Assembly: GCA_002729885.1 (NCBI GenBank)
Contig: PBUB01000020.1
Location: forward strand, 1-56,400
Direction: 5' to 3'
DNA length: 56,400 nucleotides
Source of the DNA: Spirochaetaceae bacterium
GTDB lineage: Bacteria > Spirochaetota > Leptospiria > Leptospirales > Leptonemataceae
Shown here: piece after piece, positions 51,385-56,400 of the stretch
Numbering within the stretch: the stretch's first letter is position 1
Layout: each line of letters begins with the position of its first letter
The notes under the pieces: model-generated
What the model saw: only the letters and a program-made list of their open reading frames with translations
Told to the model about the DNA's origin: nothing
The model's database searches: none
Position numbers and translations under genes: made by a program

Positions 51385-52365
51385 TTGGAGCAGTCCATCG
51401 GTGCCACTGCGGCCTATGCTCACCAACAGATAGGTTCAGAAAATCGCTTTGCGCATTTGTTGGGGGCAACCGTTCTGCCGTCGTATTTTGAAGATCTGGA
51501 AGGCTTGGCTTCCCGAAAAGCTAATCAGAATGACCAGAACCGAAGATCCGCCGGTCTTCTTCAGGGATGGCAGTTTTGGAAGGATCAGGAGAACGAGGTC
51601 GGGAATTCCCCGGAGTCGGGGGCATCATGGTTTGATTCTATTTTCGGCCAGGGAAAGGGGGCCTCTCAATCTAACTTGGCAGAAGGGCTCTTACTCGTCA
51701 ATAGTGGCCCCCAATCGGACGAAAAGACATCATCTGATCAAGGGGAGGAAACCCCAGCCAGCTCAAATGATACACCTTTTTCACGGCTGATTGATACGGA
51801 TGCCACCCTGGGCAACTTTTTTGAAGGATTCAAGGGAGAGCCGGGGTGGTCGGAGATTGGCTGGACATTAGGTTTATTGCCCGTAGCATACTTGAAACAT
51901 GTGGTATTCAATACTGTGAAGCTTTTTGGTGGTGCTATTTTGCAGGACTACTCGGCCTTAGATTTTACTTGGGGACTGCCCGCTACAGCACTCGGTCTTG
52001 GATTGGGAACATTAAATGTGCTTTTTGGGGCTGATGTAGAGATACATAAATCTGGGGTACTGAAATTGGATGGCGCTCCGATCGCTACTCCCGCGGGATT
52101 CTCACTGGGGCCCGTATTGACTTCTGGTTCAAAGGGTTTTTCCAAATATGGTCATGAGGCCGGCCACTCGATGCAGAATAGGTTGCTGGGTCCTGCCTAT
52201 TTGGGGGTTATAATTTGGAGCCTCCTGTCCGGTGTAGGAGCATCTGTATTGGGCCAGGGTTTTGGACTAGATTGGTGGACTTGGGATGACCATGCCGACC
52301 TTAAAATAGAGAAATGGGCCGATGACCTGGATGGAGTGTACAATGAGAAACATAGCTGGTTATAA
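51385..52365 (+). CDS. Orphan giant-protein C-terminal cassette with HEAGH motif, no proper start
   Basis: The frame is open from TTG at 51385 to 52365 (326 codons) but a TAA lies just before it and no ribosome-binding site is seen, so it is probably a displaced 3' module, not an expressed full gene. Its first residues (LEQSIGATAAYAHQQIGSEN) resemble LNQAGTVFGEYAVRQIVGKE of the giant near residue 4277-4296. A Ser/Gly/Asp-rich linker follows, then a hydrophobic, glycine-rich module (GLPATALGLGLGTLNVLFGAD) and KYGHEAGHSMQNRLLGPAYLG. The H257-E-A-G-H261 unit is a zincin-like HExxH. This 'G-H-x-x-Q-x-x-x-L-G-P-x-Y-L' module occurs at C-termini of large surface proteins and some Rhs-type toxins, as I recall. 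Activity is unknown. Confidence 0.6.
   Translation: MEQSIGATAAYAHQQIGSENRFAHLLGATVLPSYFEDLEGLASRKANQNDQNRRSAGLLQGWQFWKDQENEVGNSPESGASWFDSIFGQGKGASQSNLAEGLLLVNSGPQSDEKTSSDQGEETPASSNDTPFSRLIDTDATLGNFFEGFKGEPGWSEIGWTLGLLPVAYLKHVVFNTVKLFGGAILQDYSALDFTWGLPATALGLGLGTLNVLFGADVEIHKSGVLKLDGAPIATPAGFSLGPVLTSGSKGFSKYGHEAGHSMQNRLLGPAYLGVIIWSLLSGVGASVLGQGFGLDWWTWDDHADLKIEKWADDLDGVYNEKHSWL
51386..51397. repeat. Right arm of the 12-bp inverted repeat interrupted by the IS
   Basis: TGGAGCAGTCCA is the reverse complement of 50165-50176. It lies at the very start of the orphan cassette frame. Confidence 0.8.
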
Positions 52366-52855
52366 TCGAGTATTGCAGATTTTTGCCATAGGTCTGTTAA
52401 CACTCACAACGGTTGGCTGTGAAGCCTCCTTTCAGGCAGTTTTCTTAAAAAGCGCAGTGCCTGTTTCCCAGTGTGCCCAAGGTGACATTGCCTTTCTTTT
52501 GGAATATCGAAGTAATGAACGGAATGTGCGTATCGAGAAATCTATCGATATCTCCGCTTTCCAAGAGCCGTTGATTACTGCTCTTCCCAGCGCAATCACA
52601 GTTGAGCGTGTTCGATTGCGAGCTTTTTGCCCTGGAAATCGGGGCGTCCTTTTTGATTCAGGGACGAAGGTGAAACCATTAGAACCCATTCGACAATGCG
52701 GCGCGTTGCGCTTATACTATCTTCCCAATACCTTAGTTTCGGACTCGCAGCGAGAGCTAGAGCAAGAGATTGTTGAGGATGCGATCGAGTGCAAATTCTA
52801 CCCTACCCTATTTTCTGAATCCGAGCTCATAAGAGCGAAAGGGAACTCGAATTAA
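52343..52855 (+). CDS. Lipoprotein overlapping the orphan cassette, candidate cognate partner
   Basis: The 170-residue product starts at ATG 52343 behind GGAG six bases upstream, overlapping the cassette end by 23 bases. It has a lipoprotein signal (lipobox TVGC) and a small domain with four further cysteines (SQCAQGD, RAFCPGN, RQCGALR, AIECKFY), probably two disulfides. It contains no motif I recognise. Its place directly after a giant-type C-terminal cassette mirrors the lipoprotein after the giant itself. Whether it is a partner, chaperone or immunity protein is open. Confidence 0.6.
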   Translation: MRNIAGYNRVLQIFAIGLLTLTTVGCEASFQAVFLKSAVPVSQCAQGDIAFLLEYRSNERNVRIEKSIDISAFQEPLITALPSAITVERVRLRAFCPGNRGVLFDSGTKVKPLEPIRQCGALRLYYLPNTLVSDSQRELEQEIVEDAIECKFYPTLFSESELIRAKGNSN

Positions 52856-52973
52856 TCCAGAACTGAGGCAAAAAAGCAGCCCCGGGCACCAGCGACTTCC
52901 GGATTGGATGAGACGAGCGTTGGGAATTAAAGCGAAAGAGTTGAAGACCTATTACTATGAGTGCGGACCGTTC

Positions 52974-53531
52974 ATGAAATCAAACCGGAAGAAACTACGG
53001 GCCAATTGGGCCTTAGTCGTAACAACAATGCTGGCTACAGTCTCCTTTTGCCGTCCCGAGCCTGCCCAAAACCGAGATGGGGACCAATACCCGAATTGCG
53101 AAGTATTGGTGACCCAGGGAATTGAAAGAGATAAGACTATAACCTGCATGGGGTCCGAGGCTAGCGATGAAGAGGTATGTGCTTTGATCCAGACGGTCCC
53201 TGCGGGTGAGTTAAGCAAGCTTGCACTTTCAAAGACCTCGATTACAGACCGATCACTATACTGTGCGGCAGAGGTTGCCGCATTGGAGATCCTCGAAATC
53301 TCTGAAACTCAAATATCCTCAAGGGGTTTGTACAGTCTTTCTGCTCACCCCTCTCTCAGCGATCTCGATCTCCAAGGAAACGGTCAAATTGACGATTCCG
53401 CGATTAATGCTCTCCTGAGTATTCCGAATCTGCGCGGCTTAACTGTCTACGGTACCGGGATTAGCGAGCGCGGATTAGCTCGATTGCGCGATGCAGGCAT
53501 TGGTGTGCTGGCCGATGACCATCATTTGTAG
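52974..53531 (+). CDS. Leucine-rich-repeat lipoprotein
   Basis: The 185-residue product from ATG 52974 has a lipoprotein-like signal (NWALVVTTMLATVSFC) and four or so short leucine-rich repeats of the ribonuclease-inhibitor/RanGAP style. Examples are LSKLALSKTSITDRSLY, LEILEISETQISSRGLY, LSDLDLQGNGQIDDSAI and LRGLTVYGTGISERGLA. Such repeats bind proteins. Earlier in-frame starts exist (52908) but lack a signal at the N-terminus. It sits between the cassette lipoprotein and the intact copy of the duplicated lipoprotein gene. Confidence 0.7.
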   Translation: MKSNRKKLRANWALVVTTMLATVSFCRPEPAQNRDGDQYPNCEVLVTQGIERDKTITCMGSEASDEEVCALIQTVPAGELSKLALSKTSITDRSLYCAAEVAALEILEISETQISSRGLYSLSAHPSLSDLDLQGNGQIDDSAINALLSIPNLRGLTVYGTGISERGLARLRDAGIGVLADDHHL

Positions 53532-53627
53532 GTACTGGGTAAGGAATTCGAGTCTTACCGGAGCTTCACCAGCCTTTAACAAGCACTCCGGGGCCTGAAA
53601 CAAGTCTGAGCAATTCTGGCGATCACC

Positions 53628-53706
53628 AATCGAAGGGCTCATATTTCCTGAGCCCTTCGAATTGGTCTTTAATTGAATGTCGCCTCGGCGGAATAGCTGC
53701 TCACAG
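53628..53706. repeat. 79-bp direct repeat, copy B
   Basis: Matches 49886-49964 at 77 of 79 positions; contains the stem-loop and the 3' end of the intact lipoprotein gene. The two copies are 3.74 kb apart in the same orientation. Confidence 0.85.
53630..53660. terminator. Stem-loop, copy B (terminator-like)
   Basis: TCGAAGGGCTCA and TGAGCCCTTCGA form a perfect 12-bp stem with the loop TATTTCC. It lies between the end of the LRR gene (+) and the end of the lipoprotein gene (-), so it could serve both. The T-tract is weak. Confidence 0.6.
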
Positions 53707-54103
53707 CATCCCCATCGAATCGGAAGAAAACCTGTGTTGTTCCTTCGGGCAGGGTATACGCTTTGGTATTTCCTACAACTGTAGTGTTGCTGGGCTCATC
53801 TGAGATTTTCTCGCAATTTGCATTTCGGTACTCAGGGTACATCGGGTTGTTTTCGCTATTGGATGTGTTTTTGAGTGTAACCGATGTTGCACCAGTCGGA
53901 ACGAACGGTCTTAAGGCTGCGGAGCTTGTGGTTCCAGTCATTGTGACCGTTTCTCCTAGAGAAGGAGCCTGAGAAGTGCTTTCACACTCTCCCGATAGAC
54001 CCTGGAGCAGTAAGAGGCCCGTTAATGAGTCATCTCCGCCACCTTCTCCGGGGCATGCCGCCAGAAATGGTAAAATAAGTAGTGAAATCCATAGTTTCTT
54101 CAT
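53669..54103 (-). CDS. Small lipoprotein, intact copy
   Basis: The 144-residue product has a clear lipoprotein signal (MKKLWISLLILPFLAAC), an acidic Gly/Asp stretch, and a beta-sandwich-like domain (VPTGATSVTLKNTSNS, VVGNTKAYTLPEGTTQVFF) ending SSYSAEATFN. AAGGAGG lies upstream of the ATG at a good distance. A truncated copy is present at 49927-50182. No named family recognised; it looks like a surface lipoprotein that can be duplicated with this locus. Confidence 0.8.
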   Translation of the reverse strand: MKKLWISLLILPFLAACPGEGGGDDSLTGLLLLQGLSGECESTSQAPSLGETVTMTGTTSSAALRPFVPTGATSVTLKNTSNSENNPMYPEYRNANCEKISDEPSNTTVVGNTKAYTLPEGTTQVFFRFDGDAVSSYSAEATFN

Positions 54104-54508
54104 TGTTATCTGTTCCTCCTTATTATTTAGCCAGTACTATAGTATGCCTGAGAGGGTCAACGGCATATAGAAAATTTAAGGATAGAAAAGAGGATAGATA
54201 TAGCAGTATATGAATGAAAAATCAGGCAGTATAGGTGGCTCACTAGATAATGGTGGGATTTTTAGATATAACCATGCCTGGCGAGCGGAGGGAGACGGGG
54301 CTGGAACCTTCTTCCCTATCCCGTTCGGTGGTAGAGGTTGAGGCGACCAGGGAGTTGCCACAGAGAATGATCGTGGAAGGTAGAGAGAGCGTTCATGTTT
54401 TCAGTAGACAGGAACAACGATGAGCTCTGATTTCTGTGTATGGAGCGTCAGAACCATGAATCCGGGACAGGGAGTTCGGTATCGCCGGTGCGGGGATGTT
54501 CCGAAGTC
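54104..54508. other. Intergenic between lipoprotein and nucleotidyltransferase genes
   Basis: This region should contain the promoter of the minus-strand lipoprotein and of the nucleotidyltransferase. I cannot fix either and see no credible gene in it; the sequence near 54160-54240 is AT-rich. Confidence 0.4.
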
Positions 54509-54784
54509 ATGCAGCGTATCCGACCAATGCTGCCGGAATTACGTAACTCCTACAATGTGGAGTCCCTTGCTCTTTTCGGGTCTGCCGTCCGAGACGAACT
54601 AAATCCAGAAAGCGACGTGGATATTCTCGTGGAATACCGGAACCCGCCAAATTCGGACAATTATTTCGACTTGAAATTCCTTCTGGAGGACATTCTGGGT
54701 CGTGAGGTGGATCTGGTGACTCTGAACGGGCTTCGACCGGCTTTTCGATCCAGTGTTTCCGAAGAGTGCATTCCCATTGAATGA
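54509..54784 (+). CDS. MNT-type minimal nucleotidyltransferase (orphan)
   Basis: The 91-residue product from ATG 54509 is a minimal nucleotidyltransferase of the MntA/DUF-type fold, with G24-S25 and R28 in ALFGSAVRDE and the metal-binding D36-x-D38 in SDVDILVEY. A further Asp is in REVDLVTL. Members often act as antitoxins to HEPN RNases in HEPN/MNT modules by adding AMP to the toxin. No HEPN gene follows; the next 100 bases show no coherent gene. An earlier start at 54440 lacks support. So this is an orphan or a remnant of a module. Confidence 0.82.
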   Translation: MQRIRPMLPELRNSYNVESLALFGSAVRDELNPESDVDILVEYRNPPNSDNYFDLKFLLEDILGREVDLVTLNGLRPAFRSSVSEECIPIE

Positions 54785-54883
54785 TTGCCCTACTATTTCG
54801 ATCTGAGCCACAGTCATTACAATCCGTGAGCTGTGCGAGAGTGTCCCTTTGCAAAGACCTGGACTTGTCGGATCTTGGGGTAC

Positions 54884-55492
54884 TCAGATCCCATCACGGA
54901 CACTTCCGTCCAATGCCACTCGCATTCTCAGCAATGCTTGATGCCAGATCAGATCCTGCGCCTTGCCCCGGAATTGCGGTCGTCTCATATTCCAGTGGAG
55001 ACAAAGCGCCCATCGACGATCAGAGCTGGCGCAGTAATCCCAGACTCGTAGGGCCTCTGGACCCGGTCCAATTTGAACTTTGGGGGCGGAAGGGTGAGCA
55101 GGTAGCTTGTTCAGTGAAGTAGTTTCCAGGGCACAACGAACGACCCAGAGCCTGCCGCAGGATGCAGGGGTACCGCTAATTGATTCTCGTATGAGCTTCG
55201 CATTTCTTGTGATTGAATTCTTCCATGAGGTTCCCGACTCTCGGATAGCCATATGTCGGAGCCTGTCTGTCTCAGTTCGCATCGTATTGAACCAGATGTC
55301 CTTTCGGGCAGCCCCAATCTGTCTGTTCTGCGCCAACCAGAGCTTCTTTAGCACCCGGATGCAGGCCTGTCCCCAGCTGCGCCAGGGATCCCATGGAATT
55401 TTCTTTCGAAATCGTCTCCACGAATAGAATTCAAAGGAATCCGCGCGGTCCCGAACAATGGAGTAGGCGAATCGCTTTCGTAGAGCTTTCAT
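54884..55492 (-). CDS. Basic protein of unknown function (202 aa) coupled to HNH gene
   Basis: The ATG at 55492 overlaps the HNH gene stop (ATGA), which supports translation as part of the same run. The product is rich in Arg, Trp and Lys (YSWRRFRKKIPWDPWRSWG) with no signal or motif I recognise. The opposite strand is open too, and part of the C-terminal half reads well in another minus-strand frame ending at 55111, so a frameshift cannot be excluded. The function is unknown and the call is tentative. Confidence 0.4.
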   Translation of the reverse strand: MKALRKRFAYSIVRDRADSFEFYSWRRFRKKIPWDPWRSWGQACIRVLKKLWLAQNRQIGAARKDIWFNTMRTETDRLRHMAIRESGTSWKNSITRNAKLIRESISGTPASCGRLWVVRCALETTSLNKLPAHPSAPKVQIGPGPEALRVWDYCASSDRRWALCLHWNMRRPQFRGKAQDLIWHQALLRMRVALDGSVRDGI

Positions 55493-55791
55493 TCTTTGGG
55501 CTTTCCACACTCCACGAATCGATGTGCCAGAAGGTCTTCGCACAAAGAATAGAGTTCCTCATCCAGTAATGAGCGCTTGAGCTGAGCAATTTCTTCAACA
55601 ACGAGGCAGATATTGCTGAGATCATGAGTTCCGCCCCTACGCAAAGGGGTTCTGTGGATGGCCGTGCAGTTCTCGGGAGTGAGTTGTCTGCCAGTGAGCG
55701 CACAACGTTCCTCTTGCCGCTCCAGCAGCTCATAGAAATCTTTCGCCTTGAAAGTGTAATCCTGTTTATCTTTTATCGATCGTTTTGCCAT
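55489..55791 (-). CDS. HNH-like endonuclease family protein (100 aa)
   Basis: The compact product carries an HNH-like core: C30-A-L-T-G, then H46-x2-P (HRTPLRRGG), H56 and N60 (GTHDLSNICLV), with C62 as a possible zinc ligand. This matches the typical order Cys, His, Gly-Gly, His, Asn of HNH nucleases, although the second Cys-x-x-Cys pair is not complete. The remainder is helical and charged. It overlaps the upstream winged-helix gene by 19 bases and the downstream gene by four. Activity is likely nucleic-acid cleavage, target unknown. Confidence 0.6.
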   Translation of the reverse strand: MAKRSIKDKQDYTFKAKDFYELLERQEERCALTGRQLTPENCTAIHRTPLRRGGTHDLSNICLVVEEIAQLKRSLLDEELYSLCEDLLAHRFVECGKPKE

Positions 55792-56400
55792 TTTGCAGAT
55801 TCCTCCAGGTATTCTTTTCGATTTTGTCTATATAGTATTTCTGGTAGCGGAACAGAGCTCGGGAGCAGTCGCCTAAAACCGTATTCAATGGCATGTTTCC
55901 TGGAAGAGCCCGGTGTGAGGTTTCGAAGCTCGATGATCCCTGCATCAGACCAGCGTCGGAGTACGCGCATTACTGGCCGGTTGTCCATCCGGGTTTCAGC
56001 GAGAAGATCCGAAAGATAATACCAGTCCCGGCTTTGAATCCGATCCCAGAGCTGATTTGCCAGCCGGGCATACTTTCGCTGTTTGGCTCGTTCGTAGGGT
56101 AGGCTACTCCCGGACCAGAAGGCTCTGCGCGATTGAATGGCTTCCCCAAGGGACTCAAAGGCCGGAAGTTTTAGTATCCGTTCGAGCTCTGGTGATGCTC
56201 CACCGCTACTGGACGGCAATTCTGCTTCTGGGCTCGTTACCGTGGAAGTTTGATAGAGATAAGCCTGTAGCCTGTGGAAAAGGGGACCGTTCGGGCGAGA
56301 TATCCCATCTGCACCGGCCCCACAGGGGGGCTTTCCGCTTTCAGCGGAAGCCGGTGCAGATGGGATCACACCACCTGCACACCAGCTCTTATCAATCAGG
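55773..56400 (-). CDS. Winged-helix-like DNA-binding protein (start beyond window)
   Basis: The minus-strand frame remains open to the window edge; the GTG at 56369 lies inside an inverted repeat and is unlikely to be the true start. The C-terminal half has a winged-helix-like pattern (RDWYYLSDLLAETRMDNRPVMRVLRRWSDAGIIELRNL), which suggests DNA binding. The N-terminal part is low in motif content and Pro/Gly-rich. It overlaps the HNH gene by 19 bases. A regulator or replication-type protein is possible; I cannot decide. Confidence 0.5.
   Translation of the reverse strand, partial: LIDKSWCAGGVIPSAPASAESGKPPCGAGADGISRPNGPLFHRLQAYLYQTSTVTSPEAELPSSSGGASPELERILKLPAFESLGEAIQSRRAFWSGSSLPYERAKQRKYARLANQLWDRIQSRDWYYLSDLLAETRMDNRPVMRVLRRWSDAGIIELRNLTPGSSRKHAIEYGFRRLLPSSVPLPEILYRQNRKEYLEESAKWQNDR
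56302..56366. repeat. 17-bp perfect inverted repeat with a nested 7-bp hairpin
   Basis: The arms ATCCCATCTGCACCGGC (56302-56318) and GCCGGTGCAGATGGGAT (56350-56366) are perfect reverse complements 31 bases apart. Inside, TTCCGCT-TTC-AGCGGAA (56333-56349) forms a second hairpin directly beside the right arm. The stem is too long to arise by chance. It lies in the reading frame of the winged-helix gene. Confidence 0.85.

Noticed and set aside
54781..55122. Plus-strand open frame after the nucleotidyltransferase as a HEPN partner
   Set aside because: It has no HEPN residues, a poor composition, and runs opposite the coupled minus-strand gene.
55107..55427. Plus-strand open frame of about 100 codons
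   Set aside because: Opposite the minus-strand gene whose start overlaps the HNH stop; no ribosome-binding site.
1..56400. CRISPR arrays, tRNA and rRNA genes
   Set aside because: No regularly spaced repeats and no cloverleaf or ribosomal sequence were recognised on either strand.

Overview
The window looks like chromosomal DNA of a spirochaete of the order Leptospirales, probably a moderate-GC lineage such as Leptonema or Turneriella rather than low-GC Leptospira. This is inferred from the many exported lipoproteins with relaxed lipoboxes (FLSQC, FLLTC, FLLSC, LVSC, TVGC), the roughly even base composition, and a 4860-residue protein that I believe belongs to the Leptospira-typical 'longest protein' family (TIGR04388, assigned from memory). 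No tRNA, rRNA or CRISPR array was seen.

Region 1 (1-16.8 kb) has a defence and accessory character. It opens with a type I restriction-modification operon (hsdM truncated by the window edge, then hsdS and hsdR), followed by a WLM/YgjP-type metallopeptidase and a CoiA-like nuclease. Next come small orphan genes, one with a promoter that predicts a leaderless mRNA, a beta-barrel-like outer-membrane protein and a DUF3089 hydrolase lipoprotein. There are decayed gene remnants at 8.1 and 11.1-11.6 kb. A minus-strand superfamily I helicase and a DUF2290 protein form a coupled pair that is a candidate defence module. A proline-linker lipoprotein follows.

Region 2 (16.8-30.8 kb) is one tightly packed minus-strand operon: TPR lipoprotein, TolC-family channel, lipoprotein membrane-fusion protein, two Ig-like (Big_5) lipoproteins, two different RND permeases of equal length, and a single-pass membrane protein. 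Most junctions overlap by 1-11 bases. It looks like a complete tripartite RND pump with unusual lipoprotein accessories.

Region 3 (31.0-49.6 kb), divergent from the pump operon, holds three small exported or lipoprotein genes in an overlapping chain, one exported protein, and the 14.6-kb giant gene. The giant has a long signal region, a very long acidic coiled-coil-rich body, hydrophobic glycine-rich segments and a LysM domain near the C-terminus. A lipoprotein gene follows it one base after its stop.

Region 4 (49.6-54.1 kb) looks like a recombination-shaped tip. It carries a truncated lipoprotein gene copy, an IS3-family element with a visible target duplication, an orphan cassette that resembles an alternative C-terminal module of a giant protein and carries an HEAGH motif, its own overlapping lipoprotein gene, a leucine-rich-repeat lipoprotein, and an intact second copy of the truncated lipoprotein gene. 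The arrangement recalls polymorphic toxin loci, where a large conserved carrier has exchangeable C-termini, displaced cassettes and a small partner gene after each. This is the most interesting candidate system in the window.

Region 5 (54.1-56.4 kb) holds an orphan MNT-type nucleotidyltransferase and a minus-strand three-gene run (winged-helix-like protein entering from outside the window, HNH-like protein, basic protein of unknown function). A 17-bp perfect inverted repeat lies within the first of these.
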